Assembly (NCBI RefSeq): GCF_004379255.2
Contig: NC_056035.1
Location: forward strand, 14,389,578-14,453,577
DNA length: 64,000 nt
Source of the DNA: Salvia splendens
Lineage: Eukaryota; Streptophyta; Magnoliopsida; Lamiales; Lamiaceae
Direction: 5' to 3'
In this document: piece after piece, positions 11,732 through 25,800 of the stretch
Layout: every line of letters starts with the position of its first letter
Numbering within the stretch: position 1 is the first letter of the stretch
Notes under the pieces: generated by a model
Told to the model about the DNA's origin: nothing
Databases searched by the model: none
What the model saw: only the letters and a program-made list of their open reading frames with translations
Made by a program: the position numbers and the translations under genes

Positions 11732-14149
11732 CTATGTAGCTGCTGCATTGTCCACATTCAGCAAACTATAAATGTGGGGCAAAAGAGATTTTGTTCTTGG
11801 ATAAAGATGAGAGTTTAGGTCATAACCAGCAGATTTCATTCTGTCCAGAAGCTCCAAAGCAACTATCACTTTATCCTTAGATTTGAGAAGCGCTCCGACT
11901 AGACTGTTACAGAGCTGTGGTCTCAGTCTGTAGCCTTTCTGCAGGGTGTAGAGAAAGACATCGACTGCTTTATTGAGTTCTCTTTTGAAGCATAGAGCAC
12001 GAATCACCAGCACACATGAAGGGGGAGAAACGGGCACGTTGAACTCCTCAAGAACGTAGAACACCTTATGAGCCTCCTCTGCTTGTTTAGCTAGGCAAAG
12101 TCCAGTCAGCCAAATGTCATATAATGTTGAATCAAAATCTGCCAACTTGATGTCCATCTCAAGTAAGCTTCTCACAGCTTGCTCAAATTCATCCTTCTCA
12201 AAACATTCTTTAACTGATTGTAATACTTCGTCCTTCACACCAGCTCGGCTCTTCAAGTACTTTAACCAGAAACTAATGGTGACAGACATCTGCTTCTTCC
12301 TGCTAGACCAACTCATGAATGTTTTGTACACGGACGAGCTAGGTTTGCATCCATTTGCATTCATCTGTTCAAAGAGCTTATACGCATCACCATCTCTATC
12401 AACCTTTAGGAGCGCATATATGAGTGTTGCATATGTCACAGAATCCGGGGACAAGCCCTTGAGCTGGAGCTCCTCCAAGAGTTTAAGAGCAATATTGATG
12501 TGCCCTGCACTGCACATGCCGTGTATCAAAGTGTTGTACGTCTCCACATTTGGGACGACCCCGCTGGCAGCAAGCTTCTTCAGAAGCTTGTAAGCTTTCA
12601 AAACTGAGCCAGACTCCATCATATCTTCAACCTTCTTCTGTAGGCTTGCAGTATCAAGGATGCGATCAGCACCTTGAGAGAGGCGAAGAAACAATGACGG
12701 GCTCCTCCCAACTTCCATTTTATACAGCATTAGCTGCGCCTCCTCAAGCTTTCCTCCCTTGCACAACCCGTCAATCAGGGCATTGAACGTCACAACAGAA
12801 GGAGAACATCCTAGCTTCTCCATGCTGTTAAAAATCTGCTGAGCCTCCACCAGCAGGCCATTTCTGCAGAAAGCTCGGATAAGAATAGTGAAAGTGCACA
12901 TGTTAGGGAACTGATTGTTCCGAGAAATCTCTAGCTTGAGAGATTCAGCATCATCTAACAATCCTAAGTCGCAGAACCCCTTGATCAATACATTATAACA
13001 TTGAGTGTCGGGAACTATGCCTCTCCCTAGCATATCCCTCAACATACTAACTGCATCATTCATCCTTCCAGCATCACTCAATCCACGCATCATGATAGTG
13101 TACAAGACAATGTCAGGCTCTAACCCTACCTGGAGAACTTTCTGAAACAACACCTCTGCGTCACTAAACCTGTTGGCTTTCACCAACCCATTAATCAGAC
13201 AGCTAAACCCCTTTATCCCAACACCATCCTTGTCGTCTTGAAATGATTTCAAGAGCACGCAGGCCTCATCGATCAGGCCTTGCTTGCAGAAACCATCAAT
13301 CAAAGTGTTGTATGTAGCAGAATCAGGTTTGCATCCACTACTCACCATCTCGTTAAACAGATTATATGCATCGCTAGTCCGCTTTGTTTTGCACAACCCT
13401 GATATTACCACTGTATATGTGATCCTATTTGGCAGAATCCCTCTGTTAGTCATTTCTTCAAACAGATTGAGGGCAGCCTCAATCATCCCATTCTTGCACA
13501 GCCCATCAATCAAAACGTTGAACGTATCGCATCCCATATCAATATTCAACTTAATCATCATGTTGTAAACTGCCAGTGCTAATAAAATCGCATTTTCCTT
13601 AACCAAAACATGAAGAATAACATTGCAAGCAAATAAATTCGGCTTACAATCATAATCCTTCATCCTACCGAATGCATCCACCGCTTTCTCCGCGTTTTTC
13701 AGTCTCCAATAACCCAAAATCAAGACGGAAAAGGCATCTGCTGAAACGCTCATCTTCTCATTCCTCAACTCATCAAGAAGGCCCCAGCACGAATCCAAAG
13801 AATTCACATTCCCGCTGCTCAAAAGCATGTCAACCATCAGTTTATGAGAGAAGCTACTTCGCAAGTGCGCCGTATCAGAAGCCCAGATGAAGAATCGGAA
13901 GCTGATCAGTGGTTCCTTCTTCAATCGGGCCTGAGATTGGAGGACTGAAATGACGAGTTCGCGATTGAGCGACGGAGATAGCGCGGCGAGAGCGGGTTCG
14001 ATGGGACGTTCAGAGTTGATGAGGGCGAGCACTTTATCCGAGATGGAATCATCGAGAGCATGATCGGAAAATGAGGAGAACTTTGATTTGGCAGTTAAAT
14101 GTTGGGGGCGGATTGCACGGAAGATTTGGGAATGGAGAAATTGATGCAT
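11732..14149 (-). CDS. P-class pentatricopeptide repeat protein, probably mitochondrial
   Basis: This intronless 805-residue reading frame is typical of plant PPR genes. PPR proteins bind organellar RNA with tandem 35-residue helical hairpins and control its editing, splicing, stability or translation. The N terminus (about residues 1-40) is Arg/Ser-rich and poor in acids, consistent with a transit peptide. From about residue 130, repeats follow with the usual 35-residue spacing and signatures such as TYNTLIDGFCKQG, TFNVLIDGLCKNG and TYTVVISGLCKT. A second, less regular block follows a gap near residues 500-530. No E, E+ or DYW domain is seen, so it belongs to the P class. It looks closest to the Arabidopsis At1g79540 type, recalled and not searched. 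The ATG at 14147-14149 gives the targeting-like start. The frame is intact. Confidence 0.95.
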   Translation of the reverse strand: MHQFLHSQIFRAIRPQHLTAKSKFSSFSDHALDDSISDKVLALINSERPIEPALAALSPSLNRELVISVLQSQARLKKEPLISFRFFIWASDTAHLRSSFSHKLMVDMLLSSGNVNSLDSCWGLLDELRNEKMSVSADAFSVLILGYWRLKNAEKAVDAFGRMKDYDCKPNLFACNVILHVLVKENAILLALAVYNMMIKLNIDMGCDTFNVLIDGLCKNGMIEAALNLFEEMTNRGILPNRITYTVVISGLCKTKRTSDAYNLFNEMVSSGCKPDSATYNTLIDGFCKQGLIDEACVLLKSFQDDKDGVGIKGFSCLINGLVKANRFSDAEVLFQKVLQVGLEPDIVLYTIMMRGLSDAGRMNDAVSMLRDMLGRGIVPDTQCYNVLIKGFCDLGLLDDAESLKLEISRNNQFPNMCTFTILIRAFCRNGLLVEAQQIFNSMEKLGCSPSVVTFNALIDGLCKGGKLEEAQLMLYKMEVGRSPSLFLRLSQGADRILDTASLQKKVEDMMESGSVLKAYKLLKKLAASGVVPNVETYNTLIHGMCSAGHINIALKLLEELQLKGLSPDSVTYATLIYALLKVDRDGDAYKLFEQMNANGCKPSSSVYKTFMSWSSRKKQMSVTISFWLKYLKSRAGVKDEVLQSVKECFEKDEFEQAVRSLLEMDIKLADFDSTLYDIWLTGLCLAKQAEEAHKVFYVLEEFNVPVSPPSCVLVIRALCFKRELNKAVDVFLYTLQKGYRLRPQLCNSLVGALLKSKDKVIVALELLDRMKSAGYDLNSHLYPRTKSLLPHIYSLLNVDNAAAT

Positions 14150-15167
14150 AATGGTGGTGCAGAATGTTGAATGTTCATGTTCATCGCCACATATGTAATT
14201 GATTTGGGGTTTAGCAGCTTTTCAGTCGGAAATATGAATGCTGAATTAACAAAATTTTGATTTTCTTTATTTTAGAAGATGAAAAATTTTATAGTAATGC
14301 CTCATACCAATATAGTACTACTGTACAATTACAATATTGTGTGTTTGAGTTGTAGTATGTCTGCCAGAGAAACAAGATATACGTAATATTGGTGGAGGCT
14401 TTCTTTTCTTAACTTCAAATTATTAGAGTTTTAATCATTCTTTAGTATTCCAAATATTATTCTTACCAAAACTAATCCTATGAATATGAATCCATTTACT
14501 TCTATTAAAATTTTGAATTTTATTTTTTATTTAAACACTAAGTGAAAAATATAATATTATATTTAATATATATAAATACTGAAAGATAAATTATCACCCT
14601 TCTAAATGACAGTATACTAACTATTACTATTATGATAACTTTATTATATTTCTTTAATATTATTTATTTAAAATAATCTAATAAATTAAAAAGGTAATAT
14701 TCTCTTACTTTCTTCTTTTTTATTTTTTTTTAAGTACGGCACACACTTTTCTCTTTTATTTTATTTTTTCTCTTATTTTATTTTTCTTCTACTTTTTATC
14801 TCTTCTAGTTTATTCTCACTTCATCAACTTATTAAATACAGTATGTATTTCTTAATGAAAAAGTTTCAATAGTAAAGAAATATGGAGGGAGTAAATAATA
14901 GTAGTACATAGGAGTATTACTTAAAAATTATAATTGCATTTAACAAAACACACATATACAGATAAGCAACAAATAGGCAATGACGATCAATAGAAAAAGT
15001 TAAACTTGCAAAAAACTAGTGAACTAATCATTGACGTAATCATAATTAATTTTTTTATTAATAAAATAAAAAATGATAAATAATATAGTATTTATTATAA
15101 TTATAATTCTAGTTATTTATTATTTTTAAATTAATTATAAATTTATAATATACTAATTAAATTTAAA

Positions 15168-15420
15168 GTAAATGTTAATTTCGATCCTAAACATATGACC
15201 AAAACACGAATTTGATCCAAAACATTTACTTTTTGAAAAATAAGTTCATAACAAATGAAATTTTTGTCGTAATAGTCCATTTTTTTTACGGTTCCTTCAA
15301 AAAACTGACGGCCATGACACTCCAATCGATTCAAAAATGTGAGAATGACTTAACACCTCCCTCGGATATCTTGATTGAAATCCCCATCAATGGCGTTTTC
15401 GCAATTACCGTTAACCGTTA
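15168..15420. repeat. Degenerate copy of the MITE found in ABCA1 intron 38
   Basis: The stretch from about 15180, with TCCTAAACATATGACCAAAA, then an AAACATTTACTTTTTGAAAA-like block and CATAACAAATGAAAT, matches one arm of the element at 30961-31272 with scattered changes. The opposite arm is not recognisable beyond a short ACCGTTAGTTT, so this is an eroded or truncated copy. Confidence 0.65.
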
Positions 15421-15632
15421 GTTTATTGAAGGACTATCACGATGCCTGATTAAGTAAAAAAGTCGATAAATTTACCGGAAGTGTTTGGCCAAATAATCAC
15501 GTTGGAAAATTTATAAATTTACGTGTATATTAAAAATATCACTTCATTCTGTTAGACGGAAGAGTCAATTTTCGGTGGAAAAAATAGGAATATTGGGGGG
15601 GAGTTCGGACCTTCGTTTTGAAAAATATAGTA

Positions 15633-15862
15633 CTTCATCTGTCTCATATAGTAATAGATATCACATTTGAGTGAAGATATGAAGTTTTGGAATATGTTAT
15701 TTGATGTGTTAAGTGAATGGAGAAAATATATTTTTATATATTAACGTAAGAAAAAATTATAAAAATGAAAATATAATATTATTTGTGTGATAAAAAGAGA
15801 GAAAAGTTTAGCATGTAGTTTAGAACATTAGTAGTATACTTTTAATTATCATAAATAGGGAG
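15633..15862. mobile_element. Stowaway-like MITE
   Basis: A 230-bp stretch bounded by TA, with left end CTTCATCTGTCTCATATAGT and right end ATAAATAGGGAG. The ends resemble Stowaway termini, but their complementarity to each other is weak. Confidence 0.5.
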
Positions 15863-16598
15863 TACTAGTAGTAATTATATTTATCATTTAATTTTCTAAC
15901 AACGCGCAAAGAAAAAGCCACTTGTGTTGTAGTATCATTTTGTACTCACCATTATAATTTAACGGGGATTGACTTAAAAAACAATATCCAGAATTAGACT
16001 AACAATCAAGTTGGAAATTTGATACGAGGTTTGGCATAGAAAACCAAGAGTGGGATGCCAATATACTAATACAATGTATTGGAGCAATTTTAGAGAGTAG
16101 TGATTGTAACAATTAAGCTATGGCCGCCGACTGCCTCAATGTCTTTATTAATCCTAACATATAAATTAATTCTTCTTTCCAGTCAGGTCAAATTAATACA
16201 CCTCTGAGTTCAATACAGTGTAAGCTATTACTACTATTTAGTATAGGAATTCGTAACTACATATAACATGGATTAATACTTTATTATTTTATAGAAAGCA
16301 CATTTCAAATTAAATATAACTAGCATCAAGATTTGTATTAAATATGGTATGCAAAATTTCACATACTTGTATTAATATTTGTAAAGTTTTGGTTTATTAA
16401 AGACGGTTTGTTCTGTAGGATAACTTAAAAATAAGCAAATCCTCGTGATTTAATCAAATTAATGGATTAATTTTGAAATCTAATTAAAATTTTTTATAGA
16501 CGGAGAGAATATGATTATTAAAAAAATATATAAAGCCATTATGTTTTAAAATAGATACCCTCCGATAAATACTTGGGTAAAATATAATCGAAAATACA

Positions 16599-16622
16599 AA
16601 GTAGTAGTAGTAGTAGTAGTAC
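16599..16622. repeat. GTA microsatellite
   Basis: A run of about six GTA units, about 190 bp upstream of the ABCA1 start codon. Confidence 0.85.
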
Positions 16623-16812
16623 TTTATTTGTGTAAAATATATGTTGACACATACTTTGCTTCTTTCCAAATGTCTTCGTCCAAACCAGATTTCATTCTCT
16701 CACTCTCTATAACTAGAGAGAGTGGGGTGCATATATAGATCATATGTTGGTAAAATGTTTGCTTTCCCCATTGACTGGTGTCTTGTGTGAGTGCGAGGCC
16801 TGAATTTCCGCC

Positions 16813-19800
16813 ATGGGAGGGAAGGAGGAGAGAGAGAAAGAGAATATGAGGTGTTGGAGGAGACAATTGAAGGCCATGTTGCGCAAGAACTGGCTCCTCA
16901 AAATTCGCAACCCTTTTGTCACCTTTGCAGAGGTCTCCACTTGTTTTTCTTCTTTCTTTCTTTCTTTCACTCAGACACATAGTAGTACTAGAATTGCAGT
17001 CTTTGTGATCAGGTGTATAGATATGTTTCCTGAACTGAAGTAGGCCATGGAGCTCTTGCATACTTAATTAATCGTATTTTGCGAATCTGGGTTTTTCTAT
17101 GAGTTTTGAAAGTATCCTATTCTCTGATTTCGTGGATTGGGGTGTTGTGAGTGCTCAATCTGAAGTGGGGGAACAACTCTTTTGTCTTGTTGGAGATATC
17201 CCAGTATATGGAAATCAAGAATTATTGTATTTTTAGAGTCAAATTTTACAATTTCATGATTTATTTTATTTTATTTTATTTGTTTTAGATATGTGCAGAG
17301 TGGATGTTAATTCATGTTGTTCTATTTGAATTGACAGATTTTACTTCCCACCATTGTGTTGTTGTTGCTAGTAGCTATAAGATCGAAAGTTGATACAACA
17401 CTACATCCTCCGCAGGCGTAAGTATCTAGTACTCTTTTAATTATCTTGTTCTCTATCTGCTTCAGGTTTATGTGATGATTTTCTCTAGTTTATTCAAGTT
17501 GATATTTTTCTGCCTTGTGGAGAGAGAATAATTGAATCATCAAGCAGGTAGATGGTCGGTAAGACATGCAACATCACCATGTATCATGGACTCTTTGGCT
17601 TCTTGTTACAATCTATGTTACTAACTTTATTAACCATATTCGGAGTTGGATTATAGATTTTAAAAGTGAACATATCCCAGTCTGTTCAAGTTGGATAATT
17701 TTCTCTAGTTTATTCAAGTTGATATTTTTCTGCCTTGTGGAGAGAGAATAATTGAATCATCAAGCAGGTAGATGGTCGGTAAGACATGCAACATCACCAT
17801 GTATCATGGACTCTTTGGCTTCTTGCTACAATCTATGTTACTAACTTTATTAACCATATTCGGAGTTGGATTATAGATTTTAAAAGTGAACATATCCCAG
17901 TCTGTTGGCACTTTCAATACTGCTGTAATTTGACATTCATATTTTACTTTGATTGAATGTCCGGTGTAGGTATATTAGTAAGGACATGCTTGTGGAAGTG
18001 GGAAAGAGTGACATGTCTGCACCTTTCACCCAAGTTTTAGAATTATTATGTGCCAAAGATGAGTATTTGGCATTTGCACCAGACACAAAGGAGACTAGGA
18101 TGATGATTAATCTGCTGTCAATAAAATTTCCTTTGCTGAGGGTACACACTGTTTCGTTTTGTTTTGAATATTCGTTTCTGTTCCAGGCTTCCAGCACTCC
18201 TTTGTGATACCTTTTACCTTTTGACTGTGTTCCTTTATTTGCTCAAAGTGGTTTACTGTATTTTGGGCTTCCGTATGCTTAGCATGCATTCATTAGCATT
18301 AGATTTTCTGGTATTATTTATTTCTGTATTAGCAATCTAATGGTAATGCTGCATATTGCTTGTCTCATATTCCCTATGGCATTTTTTATGGTACCATTGT
18401 TTTCAGTGTTGGTAATGTTACTTCGTTGTAGGTGGCAAGCAAAGTTTATATTGATGAAGAAGAGCTTGAGACATATATACGTTCAGATTCATATGGTGTT
18501 TTTGACAAAGTGAGGTCAGTCATGGTTTCTCTTATTCTTTTCATATATATTTTTTGAGCGGGGAGGAACAAGAAGATGCAGAGATTACATTTGTAATGCT
18601 ACTAGTATCTATAGTCATCATTCTGATAGCCACCCTACTGGTCTTAGATAGTTGCTTAGAGGTAGTTTACCTGTAGCAACATTCTAACCCTGTTTTTGGT
18701 TCTTAAAGTTACTATATGCACAATAATGTGCAATGAAGGTTCTGAGATGTGCTCAGTGCAGAGAAGCTGAAGTATGTTATATAAGTAACTTCACAATGCC
18801 ACATGATAGATGGGAAGGGGCAGGTTTTGCGTCTCCTTTTTTAACCTGTGGATTGTTGGGCAATCTACTGTTAGATGTACCAAGAAATGGCTCAATGATT
18901 GAGCAACCGGTTTTGACTAGGTTGTAAGCTACTCTCACTCAAAACAGGGAAACAATCAAAAGACTGCTTTATTTTGCAGGAACTAGTGCTGCTATCGAAC
19001 TGTCTGTGTTAAGCTTATAAAATGTTTGGATAGTTTTATAAATGTCTTGTTATTGGGGAATGTATACCCTAGTGATGTGACAGATTTCAAAACAAACGGG
19101 AATAATTGTTCTTCTTCTGAAGATGCTGTGTGTAGGGGTATCTGGAATTTTCTGTTAGAACTAGAGCCTGATGAATTCATCAGTGTTTTGGTTCTTTTCT
19201 ACGAATTAGATTGATTAATTTCTTTCATTTTTTTTGCATCACTGTGTTTATGGGTATCTGGATTTAAGATTTATCATACTTGAGGGGTATCTTTTTGCAT
19301 ATGGTCAAGTTTTAACTCTTATTATAGTGTCCATGTTACCCTTTTTTTCTAATCAATAGTCATGGAGTATGGCAAGAAGGAAACTTATATTAACGTTGTT
19401 GCTTGTAGAAATTACACAAATCCAAAAATCAGAGGAGCAGTTGTGTTTCATACTCAAGGTCCTCAGGTGTTTGACTATAGCATACGCTTGAACCACACAT
19501 GGGCTTTTTCAGGATTTCCTGATGTTAAATCCATTATGGACGTGAATGGTCCTTATCTCAATGACTTGGAATTAGGGGTGAATCCAATACCAATAATGCA
19601 GTACAGCATCAGTGGATTTTTAACTGTATGGTTTCTTAATCCTTCATTTGCTTTTGGCAAATGGCAGTTCACATTACAGTGATTCTCTTAGTACATAGTT
19701 CCTTGTGTTGTGCAATCTCAATTGCTTATCTTCGTATTTCACTATTATTGAAGCTTCAACAAGTCATGGATTCGTTTATTATATTTGCTGGACAACAACA

Positions 19801-22800
19801 AATGGATAACTCGGAAATTGAAGAACTATCATCATCATCTCTGAACTCAACTTTATTGGACACACGAATCAGCACTTTCTGGACGCAGTTTAGCCCTTCA
19901 AATATAAGACTTGTCCCATTTCCAACTCCTGAGTACACAGATGATGAATTTCAGTCCATTGTAAAGAGGGTCATGGGAATACTGTATGTACCTTGTGGAC
20001 ACTTTTTTTTAATCATAGCACACTCTTTCAGCCTTTTATGTTATCCGATGCGATTTGGAAGGTAGTTCATCTTTCCATGGGTTGGTGCTCTCTAACTTTT
20101 TCTCTGCATTCCTGAACAGGTACCTATTGGGATTTCTCTTTCCAATATCCCGATTGATTGGTTATTCTGTTTATGAAAAGGTACTCAATCAGCTACTTTG
20201 GTTCTGAGTGGAAGCATGTTTCCTGGAATCTTCACATATTAAACACTAAACACTGTTAATTACTCTTACACCAGGAGCATAAAATTAAGGAAGGTCTCTA
20301 CATGATGGGTCTCAGAGAAAATATGTTTAATATCTCATGGTTTCTTACATATGCACTGCAGGTTTGAGTTTTAGCATTTCACTATCAATTAAACTACTGC
20401 TATTGCATGATCCTTTACCCCCATTGTAGTTTCGGTTGCAAGGGTTGGTTTCTATTAGCTCTCTTTGCAAAACAGCTTTTTATTTTTATATTTCATAGAC
20501 AAGTATAAGATAGCTGTTACATTTATCCTTTTTGTAGTTTGCTGTCTCCTCCGGAATCATCACTCTTTGCACAATGGGGACACTTTTCAAGTACAGTGAT
20601 AAGTCTCTGGTGTTTGTATACTTCTTCTGTTTTGGACTGAGCTCAATAACACTGTCATTTCTAATCTCTACATTCTTCACACGGGCAAAAACTGCAATAG
20701 CTGTTGGGACACTTGCTTTTCTTGCAGCTTTTTTTCCCTATTATTCTGTGGATGACGAGTCAGTTTCTATGTAAGTATGCATGTTCAAGTTATATATGAA
20801 AAGCTAAATATTCTCTTATGGTGCATTACAAATTTTATTCTGTATGTCTGTAGGCTCTTTAAGGTCTTGGCATCTTTTCTTTCACCCACCGCATTTGCCT
20901 TAGGCTCAGTTAACTTTGCTGACTATGAACGTGCTCATGTTGGACTCCGTTGGAATAACATCTGGCGGGTATGTTCTTCATAATTATTTTTTGCCTTCTA
21001 TATTCAGTTTTAACAAGTTCAACATAACTGCAGAGCTCTTCTGGGGTTTGTTTTTTGGTCTGTCTTCTGATGATGATGTTCGACACTTTCTTATATTGTG
21101 CAGTGGGTCTATATTTAGACAAGGTAAAACTTCCCTGCTGATGTTTTATGGTCTTTTATTCCTAAGTTATACAAACTTGTAATCATCTGACTGCACCTGT
21201 TATTTTTCAATATTCCAAGGAAAAAATCCATGTTCTTCACTTCTTTGACCTATGGTAATAGTAGGGTTTTTGTAATTCATGATAGCTTGATATTTGTGTA
21301 TGATATCAGGTTCTCCATAAGGAATATAAAATGCGCAGTTCTTGGAGTTCTATGTTATTTAAGCACTTTTCGAGGAAGAAGAATACAAATGAAGAGTTCT
21401 CTTCCAGTTCACTTGTTAAATTAATTGATAGCAACTCTACTGAAGATGCTGGTATTTCTGGAAATGATTCATATAAACCAGCTGTCGAAGCAGTAAGTCT
21501 CGAAATGAAGCAGCAAGAACTTGACGGGAGGTAAATATAATGCAGCAATACCTGAGTTTGCGTTCCAATCGATAAACAAAAAGTATTTTTATACCCAGTT
21601 AGTTTGTATAATGTATTTCTCCAGATGTATTCAGATAAGGAATTTGCACAAGGTGTACACTTCTAAGAAGGCAAGCTGCTGTGCTGTCAATTCTTTACAG
21701 ATGACACTATATGAAAATCAAATACTAGCTCTTTTAGGTAACTTATTATCAATATATTTGTATGGGGGGATATATTGCATCTTAAATGACTCATTTATAG
21801 GTTTGGAGTTGCTTATTTGGATCATGCTTTCTTGGTGAATTATATCGAGGATTATCTAGGCATGGATCCCCTTTATCATGGGAAACCAATTTTTAAGCAT
21901 AAGTGATCTCTCAATCACTTTATTGACTCTAATTGCACTATCTGTAATCTTAATACATTGCCAACCAGCACCATATTACCTACTAGACATTCTTTTATTA
22001 ATACAAGTTTGGTTAAGATATCACATTCGATAGTTTATCAAAAATTTTACCTTGCTAGAAGTTTCTATGGTCCGATTAGTGCCATGTAGGACTGCTTTAC
22101 GGGTACACTGTATATTAAATTGGTTTTATCTTTGCATACAACTTAACTTTTTGACAATAAGTTTCTGGCCCTGAACGCATTCTAGTCCCTTTTACAACCC
22201 TTGGATTTTTCACAGAGTAATACTTATCCTCCTTAGGTGAATTAATCCACATCCATAATTGCCCATATGCTTTCAAGAAGTCACCCGCTTACTATTGGGA
22301 TGTTCATTTATAGATATTGGATTTTCTTCTTTACAAATGAATCCTTTGTATGGTTATCGCTTGTGGTGATTGAGCTCAATTAGATGTTCTACAGGACATA
22401 ATGGAGCTGGTAAAAGCACAACAATGTCGATGCTTGTAGGCCTTATCCAACCTACCTCTGGAGATGCATTAGTTTTTGGAAAGAGCATCTTAACTGACAT
22501 GGTAAACTTATTGATTTATAAAGTATGTATATTCAGTTCAGTGAACTTTCAATTTTTTTTTCGTGGTATATATTCTTCGATGGGTTAAGCTGCAGTTACA
22601 CTGTTGGTTGTGCAGGACGAAATACGGCAAAGTTTGGGTGTATGTCCTCAGTATGACATTCTTTTTCCAGAATTGACTGTAAGAAGTCCCTCTCTCAAGC
22701 TTGCATATTTGGTTTTTAACTATCATCCCCAAAAAATTATTGTTAATCTCCCTGTTGTCAACTTGTTGTATTTCTATTATTTTCATAATATCTCTCTTTT

Positions 22801-25800
22801 TATAAACTAATTAAAAGTTAATAATTATTATCATATTTAGTTGTGTCTCACACAAATGAAACTAGTATAGCTGTTTAGTAATTCAGTGATTTTTTATTTA
22901 TGCTTCATTGCTTCGACATGTCGGTGTTTCAATCGTGGAAATTAATTATGTTTGTTTATTCTTCCCATTTTTGAACCAATATCTTCTCTCCCTGTATTTT
23001 CTTCCCGCAGGTGAAGGAGCACCTTGAAATTTTTGCTAATATAAAGGGAGTTAATGAAGATTGTCTGGAGAATGTTGCGATTGAAATGGCTGAAGAAGTA
23101 AGTTTCTTTCACAGTTTTAGGAACTTAACCCTCTGATGCAAATTTGTTTTCAACAGCGGTAGTGAAATCATTGAGTAATTGTTACTTTGCGTGGGTTTTT
23201 CCATGTGATTTAAGTTGACTATAATTATATCCAACAAAACACAAGGGGTAAAAAAAGAATGATTGTCGTGTCTATTGAAGTGTGACTTTTGCTTTTACAT
23301 ATCATCACATAGTGCCCTAATAGCATAAGTTTTGTAATGAAGAGCTACAATTTTGCTGCACCTGAGTCTTCTTATCGCTGACTGGAGACGCTTGTGCAAT
23401 CATCTTTCATTAGGTTGGTTTGGCAGACAAAATCAATACTCATGTAAGGGCTCTTTCTGGAGGCATGAGGAGGAAGTTATCTCTTGGCATTGCACTAATT
23501 GGAAACAGCAAGGTTCAAATAACTTCTGTGAATATCCTCTGATTCTGACTATAACTCCTACTATAATAATTACCTATGTAATACAGGTTATTATCCTTGA
23601 TGAGCCTACAAGTGGAATGGATCCGTACTCTATGCGGTTGACATGGCAGATGATCAAAAGAAAAAAGAAGGGGAGAATAATACTACTAACTACTCACTCC
23701 ATGGATGAGGCCGATGCATTAGGAGATCAGATAGCTATCATGGCTAACGGTTCTCTAAAGTGTTGCGGAAGGTTTTTGCTTAATTATGTGATCCCACCCT
23801 CCCTACCCCCCAACAGCACATATATGCACACACCCAAAAATAGCATTCACAATTAAATTAAGAAAAGTGAGAACCAGCAGAACTTGAGGAGAATATGATA
23901 ATTTCCTAGCAGAATTAATAGCTTGCTGTTATGTTTATATGTTATACGGCTGCATAACATCTCATGCATCTTTCAACAGTTCCTTTTACTTAAAGCAGCA
24001 CTATGGAGTTGGTTATACTCTCACCCTCGTGAAGGTATGGAGCAATCACTCCACTTATGCTGTTAGAGAGTTCATAGATCATCCAATGATTTCCTACATG
24101 TTTATATTTCCAGACTACACCAACTGCCTCTGCAGCTGCTGATATTGTTTACAGTCACATTCCATCAGCAACATGTGTGAGCGATGTAATCCTCTGACTT
24201 TGTCTGCTCAAATATGGCGTCTCTCTGTTGGAGCACCTTTTCAACTAGAGTTGACTTCTCTGTCATTTTCTTAATATTTGTATTACATGCATTTTGAAGA
24301 TAAAATCTACTGTGAGAACAATGCATTTATCTAGAATAGGTTGTTATGGCTATTCTCCCAAACACACACTGGCCTTCTCTTTTGCAGGTTGGTAACGAGA
24401 TCTCATTCAAACTCCCTCTTGCATCCTCGTCATCCTTTGAAAGCATGTTCCGTGAAATAGAAAGTTGCATGCAGAGATCAAGCCCGAACCTTGAGAATCC
24501 CAACTATGGAAGGAGTGATTTTCTTGGCATTGAGAGCTACGGTATCTCTATCACAACTCTAGAGGAAGTGTTTCTAAGAGTTGCTGGAGGTGATTTTGAT
24601 GAAACAGAGTGCCTGGTTAATGAGAATCCTCATGATACACCTGACAAACATGTAGGACAACTTAGCGAAAATAATGCTTCAGAAAGGACGTCTAACACCA
24701 AAGTCTCAAAAAATTATGCCAATATTATTGGCTTCATGTTCTCTGCAATGGGAAAAGCTTGTAGTCTTTTTCTGGAAACTACTCTACATGTTATAAAGTT
24801 CCTGACTATGCAATGCTGTTGCTTCGGTGTACTTTCAACGTCTACTTTCTGGAGGCACTCAAAAGCATTATTGATAAAGAGAGCTGTTTCTTCTCGGAGG
24901 GATCAAAAGACAATTGTTTTTCAGCTTATAATTCCAGCAATCTTCTTGCTTTTGGGTATTCTTATGATAAAGCTTAAGCCTCATCCTGACCAGCAATCAA
25001 TAACATTCACAACCTCATACTTCAATCCTTTACTAACTGGCGGAGGTGGAGGCGGTCCAATCCCTTTTGATCTATCCTTGCACATTTCTAAAGAGGTTTC
25101 TATTTTCTGTTTATGTTTGTTCTGTCAAATACCAAGAACGATTTTACTTGTCAAATATTTTCCATTCCACATGTAAATTTTATCCACTGCATAGGTTTCG
25201 GAGCATGTACATGGAGCTTGGATCCAAAAATTTAAAGAAACTACTTATAGGTTTCCTGATTCAGAGAAGGCATTGTCTGATGCTATTGAAGCTGCAGGGG
25301 CAACCCTAGGCCCCATTTTACTTTCAATGAGCGAATATCTCATGTCTAGCTTTAATGAAACCTATGAATCAAGGTAATTTAACTTTCGTGCTTCTGAATT
25401 TTCGTTTCAAACCTTTTCTATATCTTCAAATAGATTTGTTTGACAGCTGTTAAACTAATACAAGATCCCATACACAAGAAGTATTAGGTGTTGTGAACAA
25501 GTTCTGGATCTTTATATAGCATTCTAGACATTCTTAGTAAAATTTGATCTAGATTTCGATGCAGGCCAATCCGATCCTCTGAAGAAAACGAATGCAAATT
25601 AAATTGCCTAGTAGGACCATTGGATCTCATCGATCATGTGCGACAGTTTTAAATGATCATGTCTTGTCTGCTTAGTGTCTAACCAAGTTGCTTGAAAAGT
25701 CATATTTCCTCTGGGTCATATAAATAGTTCGAGGGTTGTTATCTCTTAGACTCTTACACTTGTTTTCTCACAGGTATGGAGCAGTTGTGATGGATAAGCA

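Larger units (their letters stand above)
14150..16812. other. AT-rich intergenic region, PPR and ABCA1 head to head
   Basis: The divergent promoters of the PPR gene (minus) and the ABCA1 gene (plus) lie here. No protein gene is visible. The region holds what looks like the right half of a Stowaway element ending at ATGGAGGGAGTA (about 14883-14893), a degenerate MITE (15168-15420), a 230-bp Stowaway-like element (15633-15862) and a short GTA microsatellite. The last 200 bp before 16813 carry GAGA-type runs that could form the ABCA1 5' UTR. Confidence 0.6.

Noticed and set aside
12114..12593. Plus-strand frames across the PPR gene (also 13284-13568 and 13672-13890)
   Set aside because: They are opposite-strand shadows of a well supported PPR reading frame.
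23353..23856. Long frame running through ABCA1 exons 17-18 as a single exon
   Set aside because: It merges intron sequence. Splicing at 23512 and 23587 restores the conserved signature-to-Walker B spacing.
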